This document shows, one piece after another, positions 27,994-37,360 of a DNA stretch of 64,000 bases (position 1 is the stretch's first letter; every line of letters begins with the position of its first letter). Source of the DNA: Sporolactobacillus terrae DSM 11697. GTDB lineage: Bacteria > Bacillota > Bacilli > Bacillales > Sporolactobacillaceae. A program made the translations under genes and the position numbers. Under the pieces are notes generated by a model. It saw only the letters and a program-made list of their open reading frames with translations, was not told the origin of the DNA and did no database searches. The stretch spans positions 56,190 through 120,189 of the forward strand of contig NZ_JFZC01000015.1 in the NCBI RefSeq assembly GCF_000648615.1. The letters run 5' to 3'.

Positions 27994-28242
27994 TTACAAC
28001 GCGATATCCAGTTTGCCTTCGCCTGTAATCAACACCGTTTGATCATCATGGATCTCAAGCAGCAGCTTTTTCCCGCTTCCGGTCACCGATACTGCCTTGA
28101 TGTTATTCAAAATGAGTTTAAACGAGTCATAGCCGTTCGGATAACCGCCCTGCTTCTTCTTAATTGATACATAAAGTTTACTATTGAATTTATGATAGCC
28201 GATACAAGGAAATCGCTTACAAATATTTGATTGACGGCTCAT
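27994..28242 (-). CDS. Small hypothetical protein
   Basis: 82 aa; basic N-terminal half, then a compact C-terminal part (SFKLILNNIKAVSVTGSG, LLLEIHDDQTVLITGEG) whose alternating hydrophobics suggest beta strands. No family recognised and no good ribosome binding site at the ATG, so the start may be wrong. Stands alone between cysA and maa. Confidence 0.4.
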   Translation of the reverse strand: MSRQSNICKRFPCIGYHKFNSKLYVSIKKKQGGYPNGYDSFKLILNNIKAVSVTGSGKKLLLEIHDDQTVLITGEGKLDIAL

Positions 28243-28485
28243 CTCACTTCGGTATATAACTATATGCCACCGAATGCGCGCATAACACCAGCCTCCACTT
28301 CTGAGACTAGCAATTAGGGGATGAGAGGATCAGCTGGGCTGATTTGTGGCAGCTTTCGCTTGGTGTATCCCCCTCTCCAACCGTCCGCCGCGATCTTCCC
28401 TATCCAACGATAAACCGGCGCGGGATCACCGGATCATCGGCGGGTTCCGCGTGCCGAATAACCAGAAGCTACTGGAACGGCCTTC

Positions 28486-29046
28486 CTATTCCTCAATCGT
28501 CTTGATGATTCTTGCCGGATTGCCGCCGACAACGACATTGTCCGGCACATCTTTGGTGACAACCGAACCTGAACCGACCACAACATTGCTGCCAATCGTG
28601 ACACCAGGATTGATCACCGCTCGTCCGCCAATCCAAACATTATTGCCAATCGTCACCGGCTTCCCAAATTCTGCACCAGAAATGCGCAGTGCCGTATTAA
28701 GCGGATGTGCCGCCGTATAAATATGCACGCCCGGGCCGAACATGCAGTTGTCGCCGATATGAATGGGACAAATGTCTAAGAACACACAATCAAAATTGGC
28801 GTAAAAATGTTCACCGACATGAATGTTGTACCCATAATCGCAATGAAACGTTGGCTCTAGATATAACCTTTCTCCTGTTGAACCAAACAGCTGTTTTAAT
28901 AAAGACGTTCTCTCGTCTTGGTCGGTTTCGATCGTGCGATTAAATAGACGTGTTAATCTTCTAGCATTTAAGCGATCCGTTTTTAATTCTTGATCCATTG
29001 CGTTGTAAAGCGCTCCGGCAATCATTTTTTGTTTTTCAGATGTCAT
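28486..29046 (-). CDS. maa: Maltose O-acetyltransferase type enzyme
   Basis: 186-aa left-handed beta-helix acetyltransferase of the Maa/NodL/LacA group, moving acetyl from acetyl-CoA to sugars. An N-terminal Mac domain ([18 protein letters not shown]) precedes hexapeptide repeats ([20 protein letters not shown] with the catalytic histidine, then [20 protein letters not shown] and [15 protein letters not shown]). The true sugar acceptor is not predictable. Confidence 0.88.
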   Translation of the reverse strand: MTSEKQKMIAGALYNAMDQELKTDRLNARRLTRLFNRTIETDQDERTSLLKQLFGSTGERLYLEPTFHCDYGYNIHVGEHFYANFDCVFLDICPIHIGDNCMFGPGVHIYTAAHPLNTALRISGAEFGKPVTIGNNVWIGGRAVINPGVTIGSNVVVGSGSVVTKDVPDNVVVGGNPARIIKTIEE

Positions 29047-29139
29047 GGGTCCGCTCCTTTTTTGACGTTTTTTCTTGACCGTCTTCTTCTATTCTATAGG
29101 AACAACATGCAAATGGCATGCCGCACCGTTTAGAACATT

Positions 29140-29188
29140 AAAAAACTCGGTGATCCGAGTCCGGGTGTACCGAACTCAAATCGCCGAG
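29140..29188 (-). terminator. Terminator of the hydroxyacid dehydrogenase gene
   Basis: Minus strand CTCGGCGAT..GAGT..CGG pairs with CCG.ACTC..ATCACCGAG, followed by T6. Located about 30 nt after the stop at 29215. Confidence 0.8.
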
Positions 29189-29214
29189 CAAATGATCGTT
29201 CGCTTTTTCGCTGA

Positions 29215-30150
29215 TCAGTTGGTTTGTTTTTCAAACGTTTGGAATTTCTCTTTAATTGTATCTGCAGAGTGTTTAAATTTAGCTTCTTCTTCAACAGTCA
29301 GTGGCAGTTCGGTAACTTCTTCGACACCCTTTTTACCAATGATCGCCGGCTGACCAATATAAGTGCCATACTTTTCACTGTAGCAGGAGCAAATGTACGC
29401 GGAGCGAGCATCAGAAAGCACAGCCTGACTGAGTTTAACGGCGCAGGTTGAAATGGCCCAGCTTGTATAGCCCTTGCCTTTATAGACTTCCCAACCGCCG
29501 CGACGTGCTGCTTCTTCCAAATCATCTAGGTTTAGGTTCCGTTCTTTCGCAAGTTCCGTAATGTCCAATCCATTCACGCGAACCGTTGACCACGCGGTGA
29601 ATTGCGATTCGCCATGTTCGCCATATACATAGCCGGAAACGTTTTTCGGATCACAATCGAATTGATCGGAAACCACTTTTTGCATCCGCGCCGTGTCAAG
29701 GAACGTTCCGGTTGCAAAAACCTGCTGACGGCTGAGTCCGGTATTTTCCTGGAAATACTGCGTAATCGCATCACAGGGGTTCATCGTATCGATGGCTACA
29801 CCATGGAAACCGGACGCCTTAACTTTTGGCGCAATAGCTTGCACGATGTCCTTCGTATACTCGAATTCTGCCCAGCGGTTTCCTTGTGCTTGCTTCTCTT
29901 TGTATGCAAGAATATTGCCGGCAGTAATGAACAGAATGTCCGTATCGGCAAGTTCGCTGTAATCATTGATTTTAATGATCGTTCGCGTGTCGATCCGTCC
30001 CTGCATATCCTGCAAATCAAGTTGTTCCGCGCGCGCCAGTCCTTCGTTCGTATCAATGAGGATCAGCTCATCGGCAATCCCCCTCGATACAAGCTGGAAT
30101 GCAACTGCTGCGCCCACATGTCCAAGACCAATAATCGCATACTTTCTCAT
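29215..30150 (-). CDS. L-2-hydroxyisocaproate-type dehydrogenase (LDH family)
   Basis: 311-aa NAD-dependent member of the L-lactate/malate dehydrogenase family. NAD motif AIIGLGHVGAAVAFQLVSRG (residues 5-24), catalytic histidine in GYVYGEHGESQFTAWSTV (about residue 180) and GTFLDTARMQKVV. The substrate loop AYKEKQAQGNRWAEF and MNPCDAIT instead of the SNPVD of lactate enzymes resemble L-2-hydroxyisocaproate dehydrogenase, which reduces branched-chain 2-oxo acids. Start ATG 30150 (MRKYAIIGLG). Single gene with its own terminator. It could also be a divergent lactate dehydrogenase. Confidence 0.85.
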   Translation of the reverse strand: MRKYAIIGLGHVGAAVAFQLVSRGIADELILIDTNEGLARAEQLDLQDMQGRIDTRTIIKINDYSELADTDILFITAGNILAYKEKQAQGNRWAEFEYTKDIVQAIAPKVKASGFHGVAIDTMNPCDAITQYFQENTGLSRQQVFATGTFLDTARMQKVVSDQFDCDPKNVSGYVYGEHGESQFTAWSTVRVNGLDITELAKERNLNLDDLEEAARRGGWEVYKGKGYTSWAISTCAVKLSQAVLSDARSAYICSCYSEKYGTYIGQPAIIGKKGVEEVTELPLTVEEEAKFKHSADTIKEKFQTFEKQTN

Positions 30151-30339
30151 TTCTCTAGCCTTCTTTATAGTAAAATTTAACATCCTATCATTATCATAAC
30201 ATAGATTGAGTTTTCTGAACCCGAAGATTTGCTGTTTTTTTAGTCATTCTAGAAAACTCGAAAAAGAAGCTGCCTCAATTTAAGTTTAATAAGAAAAATA
30301 GGCTCGGTAATGTATCGATTCGGTGTGAAAGGTCTTAGT

Positions 30340-32505
30340 TCAGCTGATGCTCTCTATTACATTTTCAATGATCTTCAGTCCGATATTATGCCGTGCGGTC
30401 AGAATCGATTCCGGGTGAAATTGTACCGCGACAATCGGTAATTTTTTATGTTCCAAGGCCATGACCATGCCATCCTCAGATCGGGCAGTAACGGTCAAAC
30501 AGTCGGGCACTTGCTCCGCATAGAGGGAATGATAGCGACTAGCGGTAAAGCAATCCGTGATTTCATTGAAGAGCTTGCCGTGCTCGGTAACTGTGATCGT
30601 GGATGCTTTGCCATGCATTGGCTCTTTTGCGTAACCTAATTTCCCGCCAAAGTATTCGACGATGCCCTGCAGACCGAGGCAAACGCCGAAAAGCGGCAGT
30701 TCTTTTTCGATGCAACGGTCAATCGTCTCGTGGATGGCAAAATCGTTCGGCGTCCCGGGTCCTGGCGACAGGACAACGAGATCAAAATCCGCTGAATCAT
30801 TGAGCAGTTGTTTTGCTAATGCCGTTCTGGCAGTAACGACGCAGGCGCCGGTTTGTTTAAAATAGTTGCCCAGTGTGTGGACGAATGAATCTTCGTGATC
30901 GACAATCAAAATCTTCTTCCCGCGACCGACCGCGTCCTTTTTATGATGCGGATTGCGCGATACTGCTTTTGTACCTTCGACCGCTTGCCTCAAAGCTGCT
31001 GCTTTTGTTAACGTCTCATCCTCTTCATCCTGCGGTACGGAGTCAATCAGCAGCGTAGCACCAGCACGGATTTCAGCGATGCCTGCTTTCATTTTCATTG
31101 TACGCAAGGTCAGCCCGGTATTCAGATTGCCGTCAAAGGTCAGATAACCGACGGCACCGCCGTACCAGCCGCGCGGCGACGCTTCGTGCTGTTCAATCCA
31201 TTTAATCGCATTGCGTTTCGGCGCACCGGTAATCGTGACCGCCCACATATGCGTGATGAACGCATCAAGAGCATCACGTTCGGGCTTGAGGCTGCCCACC
31301 ACATGATCGACCGTGTGAATCAGATGTGAATACGTTTCCAGCTGGCGGCGGCCAATCACTTTAACCGTGCCCGGCAGGCAAATTCTTGACTTGTCGTTAC
31401 GGTCCACATCCGTGCACATCGTCAATTCCGCTTCGTCCTTTTCCGAGTTCAGCAGTTGCCGAATACGATCTGCATCTTCAATCGCATTTTTTCCGCGCCT
31501 GATCGTTCCAGATATGGGACATGTTTCGACCCGATGGCCGTCAACACGGACATACATTTCCGGTGAACAGCCAACAAGGTGTTCGGTTCCTAAATTGATC
31601 ATAAATCCATAGGGACTTGGATTAATCGTACGCAAGCTTTGAAAGATTTCCGAAGGACTGCCCGAGCATGGTTCATAAAAGGTATGTGAAGGAACAACTT
31701 CAAATAAATCGCCACGTTTGAATGAACGGATCGCTTGCGCAACCAGTTTGGCATATCTGCCTTTTTTGTACTTCTTATCCTCAGGAATGTCTTCACGTTT
31801 GCGGTACGCATAGAACGCGCCATCTCTTGGCAGTCCCGCGGTCGACTGCCCTGCAATCTCAAAATCGTAGGACAGGCAGTACGCACATTCACGCTGATGA
31901 TCAACAATACTGATCTCGTCAGGAATATAGAGTACCAAGTCCGGTTTCCGTTCATCACGTTTCTGATGCAGCGTCATCGGTTCCAATCGAAAAACAAGAT
32001 CGTAACCAAAGGCACCATACAGACCGAGAAAATGATCTTCAGACGATGCAAAAAGTTCCTGAATGGCTCGTAAAACTGTAAAAATCGAAGGCTGCCGCGT
32101 TCGTTCTTCTTCACGGAACAGTTCATGATCCGATTTGATCGTACCGATGATTGATTCAGCGGATTGCTCGATCATCACAATTTGGCTGTTCTTGGTTAAC
32201 TGCTCATCAATGGCTGCAAGCAGCAGTCTGCCTCTTTGGTTCAGGGCAGAGACAACAAATTCATTGGGATAGGAGCGAATTTCGATTCCCGGATTCACAA
32301 AGCCAATATCCCAGCGTGTATATCTGCCCGGATATTCATAGCTGCTTGAGAAAACCGCACCTTTTTGATGATCAAGGTTCTGAAGTAAATCATCCATTGC
32401 GCGTGCTTCATCAAGCGCTCGCGCATGGCGGGTGATTTTCACACCTGCTTTCGTCGTATACGTCATGTCCTCCGTCTTCGCTTCAAAATGAGATAAAATA
32501 CTCAA
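30340..32505 (-). CDS. trpE(G): Fused anthranilate synthase TrpE-TrpG
   Basis: 721-aa fusion making anthranilate from chorismate and glutamine. Residues 1 to about 510 are TrpE-like: the N-terminal SSSYEYPGRYTRWDIGF block, then the chorismate-binding signatures CPISGTIRRGKN, DEAELTMCTDVDRNDKSR and FITHMWAVTITGAPKRNAI. After a linker, residues about 530-720 are the glutamine amidotransferase with cysteine in FGVCLGLQG and the His-Glu of VQFHPES. The layout matches the Rhizobium-type TrpE(G). I use the TTG at 32505 (GGAG 8 nt upstream). A T-box precedes it; no other trp gene is in the window. Confidence 0.93.
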   Translation of the reverse strand: MSILSHFEAKTEDMTYTTKAGVKITRHARALDEARAMDDLLQNLDHQKGAVFSSSYEYPGRYTRWDIGFVNPGIEIRSYPNEFVVSALNQRGRLLLAAIDEQLTKNSQIVMIEQSAESIIGTIKSDHELFREEERTRQPSIFTVLRAIQELFASSEDHFLGLYGAFGYDLVFRLEPMTLHQKRDERKPDLVLYIPDEISIVDHQRECAYCLSYDFEIAGQSTAGLPRDGAFYAYRKREDIPEDKKYKKGRYAKLVAQAIRSFKRGDLFEVVPSHTFYEPCSGSPSEIFQSLRTINPSPYGFMINLGTEHLVGCSPEMYVRVDGHRVETCPISGTIRRGKNAIEDADRIRQLLNSEKDEAELTMCTDVDRNDKSRICLPGTVKVIGRRQLETYSHLIHTVDHVVGSLKPERDALDAFITHMWAVTITGAPKRNAIKWIEQHEASPRGWYGGAVGYLTFDGNLNTGLTLRTMKMKAGIAEIRAGATLLIDSVPQDEEDETLTKAAALRQAVEGTKAVSRNPHHKKDAVGRGKKILIVDHEDSFVHTLGNYFKQTGACVVTARTALAKQLLNDSADFDLVVLSPGPGTPNDFAIHETIDRCIEKELPLFGVCLGLQGIVEYFGGKLGYAKEPMHGKASTITVTEHGKLFNEITDCFTASRYHSLYAEQVPDCLTVTARSEDGMVMALEHKKLPIVAVQFHPESILTARHNIGLKIIENVIESIS

Positions 32506-32544
32506 TCTCGTCACTCCTCTACTGTTCTCATCTGCACTCTTCTA

Positions 32545-32825
32545 AAAAATAAAAGAGGCCGCTCATCCTAATAAGGACGAGAGACCCCGTGGTGCCACCT
32601 TTGTTCGTTAAAAAACGCGCTCATGTACGGAAAGCGGATCACCGCTCGATACATTCTCTCTTTTATCGGTAAGAGTTTCCGCCGAAACCTACTCTGTGTT
32701 CAGCCCGGATGCTCAAAAGCCCATTCACCCAGAACGTCCGCACTGATTCACACCTACCATCAGCTCTCTGAAGCGTTCGCTCTGCCTACTCCTCTTCATC
32801 ATCGCATAAATCATCAATTTGATTG
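32545..32825 (-). promoter_or_regulatory. T-box leader (probably tRNA-Trp) of trpE(G)
   Basis: The minus strand carries the T-box antiterminator AAGGTGGCACCACGG (complement of 32587-32601) and a stem I region with AGAGAGCTGATGG and GTGAATGGGCTTTTGAG. The terminator pairs CTCGTCC with GGATGAG plus outer pairs and a T-rich tail (32545-32587). A TGG in TTCTGGGTGAATGG is a plausible Trp specifier, inferred mainly from the target gene. Uncharged tRNA should promote read-through. Confidence 0.88.
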
Positions 32826-32831
32826 CTTTTC

Positions 32832-32860
32832 ATTCTATTGCGAACACGCATAAATGTCAA
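32832..32860 (-). promoter_or_regulatory. Promoter of the trpE(G) T-box transcript
   Basis: Minus strand TTGACA (32855-32860), 17-nt spacer, TAGAAT (32832-32837), directly upstream of the T-box leader. Upstream sequence to 33018 holds nothing recognisable. Confidence 0.8.
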
Positions 32861-33018
32861 CTAAAAAATCAGCCGTTGCGTGCTCGTGAGCGTCACTCAA
32901 TGTTGCATTTTTCTAACACGATTGTTATGTAATCATCATTCTTAAACAAAGGTATAACCTACTTTTTTCACGCATCTCTTTCCCCAGACAGGTCAACCTT
33001 TCCTAACTCTGTCGACGC

Positions 33019-33471
33019 TCACGACAAGCGTTTAGCAAAACGAATCCTATCGCGGCACTGGATGCCATTTTCAAAAATAGGCTGGGCATAATGGGCAATA
33101 AAATAATCTTTATCAATACCGGTCATCGAAAAGTCGCATTTCTGGTAGAAACCAAGCTGTGCAATGCTTGAATTTCCAGTGCAAACTTCCAATCTGCGAA
33201 AGCCTTTTGTCTTTGCGTAGTCTGTTGCATGCTCAATCAGCTTTTTGCCATTTCCTTTGCCCTGTTCTTTCTCACGCACGGCGATATTGACAATCTCCAT
33301 TGTAAGCGGACGCGTCTCAATCAACACGCAAACGCCGACTATTTCGTTTTCTTTAACCATCGCCAAGCATGTCGATCGATCCAGGTAACGTTCAATCATT
33401 TTCTGGGAAGGATCAGCAAGCAACAAGAGATCCATGGGTACTTGGTCATTTCGTTCTAATTTCACAATCAC
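33019..33471 (-). CDS. GNAT family N-acetyltransferase
   Basis: 150 aa. Typical acetyl-CoA fold: beta4 IVNIAVREKEQGKGNGKKLIEHA (the R/Q-x-x-G-x-G/A pyrophosphate loop, about residues 65-87) and the C-terminal SIAQLGFYQKCDF. GTG start with GAGG 8 nt upstream. Substrate unknown. It lies 25 nt after the RpiR regulator gene and may be its last operon partner. Confidence 0.85.
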   Translation of the reverse strand: MIVKLERNDQVPMDLLLLADPSQKMIERYLDRSTCLAMVKENEIVGVCVLIETRPLTMEIVNIAVREKEQGKGNGKKLIEHATDYAKTKGFRRLEVCTGNSSIAQLGFYQKCDFSMTGIDKDYFIAHYAQPIFENGIQCRDRIRFAKRLS

Positions 33472-33496
33472 GATTTATACCTCTCCATTTTCTCTG

Positions 33497-34255
33497 TCAC
33501 TCATCAAAGAGAATAAACTCGCGATATTTTCGAGAAACCACATCAAGGATTAATTCTAAACCAATCAGTGAATGAATTTGTTGCTTGTACTGATGATCCG
33601 GCAGCGGCGTCGCTTCAAAGAAAAAGGAATAATTGGCATTTTCACTCAAATAATTACTACCAAACTTAGTAAACGTGGCAATCGGTATATTCCTCATTTT
33701 CAACATTCGCACTGCGTCTTTTATACCAGGCGTCTCTCCACTCAATGAAGTAAAAATAATCAAATCATCTTTCCTTATAATCGAACTGCTCATCAACAAA
33801 TTGGACTCTCCGGAGATCAGCATATTGGCACGTTTTGCGAGCATCAAGTCCTTAGAGAATTCTTTGGTGAAGTTATTCTGCGAAAAGCCGGTAGCATATA
33901 AGAAAACCATGCGTGCATCTTTCAATTTCTGCAAAAAAGGCTGGAAATTGGTTTGTTTTACATAGCGCATGATCCAATCCAAGTCCTGTTTTAATAACTG
34001 AGTCAAGTCAGAGGGTTCAAACGCGGGGACCTTCATGGACTCACGAATGACATATTTTAATTCTGAAAATCCGCGATACCCCAATTTTTTTGCAAAGCGA
34101 AGTACGGAGCTTTTTGAACTGAGCATTGCTGCTCCCAGTTCAACAATACTCATATTAACCACATCCTGCGGTCGCCTCATCATGAACTTTGCCATTTCCT
34201 TTTCTGAATCGGTCAGTTGATCATAATGCATCTTTATACTTAATTCGAAATCCAT
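33497..34255 (-). CDS. RpiR/MurR family transcriptional regulator
   Basis: 252 aa. N-terminal helix-turn-helix (SIVELGAAMLSSKSSVLRFAKKLG, about residues 36-59) and a SIS domain (about 100-240; FLYATGFSQNNFTKEF, IFTSLSGETPGIKDA) that binds phosphosugars. AAGGTGG precedes the ATG. It follows the GH13 gene of the mannose-class PTS locus, so it most likely regulates that locus in response to the imported sugar phosphate. A terminator at 34344-34372 separates it from the GH13 gene, so it may have its own promoter. Confidence 0.9.
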   Translation of the reverse strand: MDFELSIKMHYDQLTDSEKEMAKFMMRRPQDVVNMSIVELGAAMLSSKSSVLRFAKKLGYRGFSELKYVIRESMKVPAFEPSDLTQLLKQDLDWIMRYVKQTNFQPFLQKLKDARMVFLYATGFSQNNFTKEFSKDLMLAKRANMLISGESNLLMSSSIIRKDDLIIFTSLSGETPGIKDAVRMLKMRNIPIATFTKFGSNYLSENANYSFFFEATPLPDHQYKQQIHSLIGLELILDVVSRKYREFILFDE

Positions 34256-34343
34256 ATGCTTCCACCTTATAAAATCGATCGTCTCAAGTACTATTTATTA
34301 CCGATACTTCTTACTCTGTTCCTTCTCAGTATACAGCAATAAA

Positions 34344-34372
34344 GGCGAGTAAGAGACCGTTTCTTACTCGCC
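34344..34372 (-). terminator. Terminator after the GH13 gene
   Basis: Minus strand GGCGAGTAAGA pairs with TCTTACTCGCC around a short loop, followed by TTTATT. It lies 12 nt after the stop at 34384. Confidence 0.8.
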
Positions 34373-34383
34373 ACATGTATCGT

Positions 34384-36063
34384 TTATTCTTGAATAAGAT
34401 AGATAACCGCTTCATAGGGACGGAGTTCTAAATCCGCCAATACTTCTTTGCTATCATGGTAATTTGAGAGTAACAATTTTCCAGAAGCATGCTTTAATTC
34501 TTCAGGTAAACGATAGTTCACCTTTTTTTCTGAGAAGGAACAAATGACCACTAACTTTTGCTTTTGAAGAATACGCATGTAGCCATAGACGTCGGAATCG
34601 GTTGGATTAATCAATTCATAGGTCCCGTCAACCACAACCGGCAACGTTTTGCGGAGGCGAATGAGCGCCCTATAATGATAATAGACCGAGTCTTTATCTT
34701 TCAGACATTGCGCCACATTAATGCGTGCATTATCCGGACTAAAATCAATCCATGGTGTCCCAGTAGTAAATCCAAATTTTTCTTTTCCGTTCCAAGGCAT
34801 CGGTGTACGCGCGTTATCCCGAGATTTCAAAAAAATGGATTTTTTGATATACGCTTGCGAAAGCCCCCGCGCTTCAAAGTCCTTCTTCACCCCTATGGTT
34901 TCAATATCCTTATAGTGATCTAGCGAAGCAAAGCGAACATTGCGCATGCCCAACTCTTCTCCTTGATAAATATAGGGCGTCCCTTTCATCATATGGAGAA
35001 GGGTGCCAAGCATTTTCGCAGACTCCACCCGATAGTCCCTATCATTCCCAAAACGAGTCACCGCGCGTGGCTGGTCATGGTTACTCCAATAAAGCGAATT
35101 CCACCCATGACCTTCCAGCTTGCGTTGCCATTCGCTCAAAACATCTCGCAAATCACTCATCTTAAAACGCACATCTGAAAATTTACCATAGGGTCCGTAG
35201 TCCAAATGCATGTGGTCAAAATGAAAGACCATATTTAATTCGTTGCGATCAGGATCCGTGTATAGGATTGCTTGATCACTCGTCGTATTGGCTGTTTCGC
35301 CAACGGTCATGATCTTGTAATTACTTAATACTTCTTGATTCATCTCATGGAGAAATTCATGGACACGCGGACCATTCGACGCGCCAATATAATAGGATTT
35401 ACTATAATCAGCATCATCTGGGGCATCCGGCCAGTCCTGACGTTTGCTAATTAAACTAATGACATCCATTCGGAATCCATCAATTCCAAGTTCAAACCAA
35501 AATTTCATCATGGCATAAATTTTTTCACGAACTTTTGGATTTTCCCAGTTTAAATCCGGCTGTTCTTTCGCAAATAAATGGAGATAGTATTGCCCGCGAC
35601 TTTCCACATACTCCCAAGCCGGGCCACCAAAAGTGGAGCCCCAATTCGTTGGCGGACTTCCATCAGCTTTCGGATCTTTCCAAATATAAAAATCGGAATA
35701 CTCATTATCACGCGATTCGCATGATTTTCGAAACCATTCATGCTGATCGCTTGTATGATTCACGACCAAGTCCATGATAATTTTGATACCGAAAGAATGC
35801 GCTTTATTTAAAAGGCGTTTGAAATCAGCCATAGTTCCATACTTAGGATTAATTTCGAAGTAATCGGAAATGTCATAGCCATTATCGACCATCGGCGATT
35901 GATAAATCGGATTCAACCAAATCACATCAATACCTAATTCAGCCAAATAAGGCAGTTTTTCATGAATTCCATTTAAGTCGCCTACTCCGCTCCCTGTTGT
36001 ATCTTTAAAGCTTTGTGGATAGACTTGATAAACGACGCTTTTTTTCCACCAGTCTTTTTCCAT
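34384..36063 (-). CDS. GH13 alpha-glucosidase (oligo-1,6-glucosidase type)
   Basis: 559-aa cytoplasmic alpha-glucosidase. GH13 regions: I DLVVNHTSD, V QPDLNWENP, II GFRMDVISL (nucleophile Asp), III VGETANT (acid/base Glu) and IV WSNHDQPRAVTRFG. The Val after the nucleophile and QPDLN place it with alpha-1,6 and exo-acting enzymes (oligo-1,6-glucosidase or trehalose-6-phosphate hydrolase groups). ATG 36063 has AAGGAG 7 nt upstream and lies 10 nt after the EIIA stop. Being last in a PTS operon, it should act on an imported, possibly phosphorylated, glucoside. Confidence 0.92.
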   Translation of the reverse strand: MEKDWWKKSVVYQVYPQSFKDTTGSGVGDLNGIHEKLPYLAELGIDVIWLNPIYQSPMVDNGYDISDYFEINPKYGTMADFKRLLNKAHSFGIKIIMDLVVNHTSDQHEWFRKSCESRDNEYSDFYIWKDPKADGSPPTNWGSTFGGPAWEYVESRGQYYLHLFAKEQPDLNWENPKVREKIYAMMKFWFELGIDGFRMDVISLISKRQDWPDAPDDADYSKSYYIGASNGPRVHEFLHEMNQEVLSNYKIMTVGETANTTSDQAILYTDPDRNELNMVFHFDHMHLDYGPYGKFSDVRFKMSDLRDVLSEWQRKLEGHGWNSLYWSNHDQPRAVTRFGNDRDYRVESAKMLGTLLHMMKGTPYIYQGEELGMRNVRFASLDHYKDIETIGVKKDFEARGLSQAYIKKSIFLKSRDNARTPMPWNGKEKFGFTTGTPWIDFSPDNARINVAQCLKDKDSVYYHYRALIRLRKTLPVVVDGTYELINPTDSDVYGYMRILQKQKLVVICSFSEKKVNYRLPEELKHASGKLLLSNYHDSKEVLADLELRPYEAVIYLIQE

Positions 36064-36073
36064 CATTTTCTCC

Positions 36074-36496
36074 TTACTCATCGTCTTCATCTTCTTCAGG
36101 CCTATTTGATATAAAGTCATTCACATAAACCAATTGTTCCTTCGCTTCATTTAGCGACAAGCGAATTTGTTCCGCTGTTAGATACGTGCCCTCTGGTTTC
36201 AATGCTATGGCCAAGACAATGGGTAGATTGATTCCGGTAATCACATGGAAATGCGGACGTGCAGTATATTTGGCAAAGGATTGATTGACCGATCCTCCTA
36301 ATAAGTCTGTGAAAACGACAACTTCATCTTCTTGATCCACCCCTTTTAACAAGGCGTCAATTTCTTCTTGAATCGGTGTATTCGTCAAATATGCCGAGAG
36401 TGCAGAAACGTTGTTGCGTTCACCCGTAATGTAGTTCAACGTGTCTTGTATCCCTTGTGCCATTTTGTGATGGCTCGCAATGATGATTTTTCGCAT
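36074..36496 (-). CDS. PTS mannose-class EIIA component
   Basis: 140 aa. Mannose-family EIIA with the phosphorylated histidine in IIASHHKMAQGIQDTL (about residue 9) and the FTDLLGGSVNQ segment (about 62-72). The highly acidic tail (RPEEDEDDE) is unusual but may be flexible. It receives phosphate from HPr and passes it to the EIIB encoded at 38222-38698. Ribosome binding site AAAGGA. Confidence 0.92.
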   Translation of the reverse strand: MRKIIIASHHKMAQGIQDTLNYITGERNNVSALSAYLTNTPIQEEIDALLKGVDQEDEVVVFTDLLGGSVNQSFAKYTARPHFHVITGINLPIVLAIALKPEGTYLTAEQIRLSLNEAKEQLVYVNDFISNRPEEDEDDE

Positions 36497-36544
36497 TGTA
36501 TTTCTTTTCCTTTCTTTAAATGAAACACGGCGATTTTCCTCACT

Positions 36545-37360
36545 TTAAACGCCTAATATTCCAAAGAATGAACAAACTAACGCCAATCCGATCACTAGAA
36601 AAATAATTTGGGTGATGCTCAGCTTTTTTGAAGCAATTAATTTGTAGACGACATAAGTTAACACTGCCGGAAGTAACGCCGGCATGATCTTATCTAAGAT
36701 TTCTGTTTGAATAGGCAAGGTCACTTTCCCTGTTTTAAATTCAAGTGGAATGTTCATTTTCACAACGGAAGGAATTAATGCACCAACGACAGTTAATCCC
36801 ATGATTGAAGCGGACTCGGTAAAAATGTTCAGCCGATCGCCAAGAGCAGTGATTAATTTCAATCCAGAGCTATGTCCCATTTCGAATAATTTCACACGAA
36901 AAAAGAAGAAGAAAATATTTAATAACACCCAAATGATGGCACCTGTCGGATTGCCTTGCAGTCCCATATAGCCAGCAATTGATCCCATAATCGTTGGATA
37001 AAGAACCCAAACCAACGTGTCGCCAACACCGGCTAATGGTCCCATCATCCCCGTTTTGAATGCTTGAACAGCATCTTTTGATTTAATTCCGTCCTTTTCT
37101 TCCATTGCCACAGAAGCACCGAGGAGCAAATTTGCCATCCATGTTGTTGTATTGAAATAATTAAAATGATTATTTAACGAGGCCTTATAATCATCATCCT
37201 TTTTATGAATTTTCCGCAACACTTTACTAAGCCCGTACACAACGGCAGGCGCTTGCTGATTTTCATAATTAAATGTATTACAGGCCATAAACATATAGCG
37301 AATAGCTGCTTTTCGAATATCTTTTTTCGTGACAGCATCGGTCTTCTCCGTGTTATTCAT
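36545..37360 (-). CDS. PTS mannose-class EIID component
   Basis: 271-aa membrane subunit. EIID features: ACNTFNYENQQAPAVVYGL near the N-terminus, GASVAMEEKDG, FKTGMMGPLAGVGDTLVWVLYPTIMGSI (the conserved GPLAGVGD motif), and C-terminal hydrophobic helices. I use ATG 37360, which overlaps the EIIC gene by 8 nt. Confidence 0.93.
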   Translation of the reverse strand: MNNTEKTDAVTKKDIRKAAIRYMFMACNTFNYENQQAPAVVYGLSKVLRKIHKKDDDYKASLNNHFNYFNTTTWMANLLLGASVAMEEKDGIKSKDAVQAFKTGMMGPLAGVGDTLVWVLYPTIMGSIAGYMGLQGNPTGAIIWVLLNIFFFFFRVKLFEMGHSSGLKLITALGDRLNIFTESASIMGLTVVGALIPSVVKMNIPLEFKTGKVTLPIQTEILDKIMPALLPAVLTYVVYKLIASKKLSITQIIFLVIGLALVCSFFGILGV

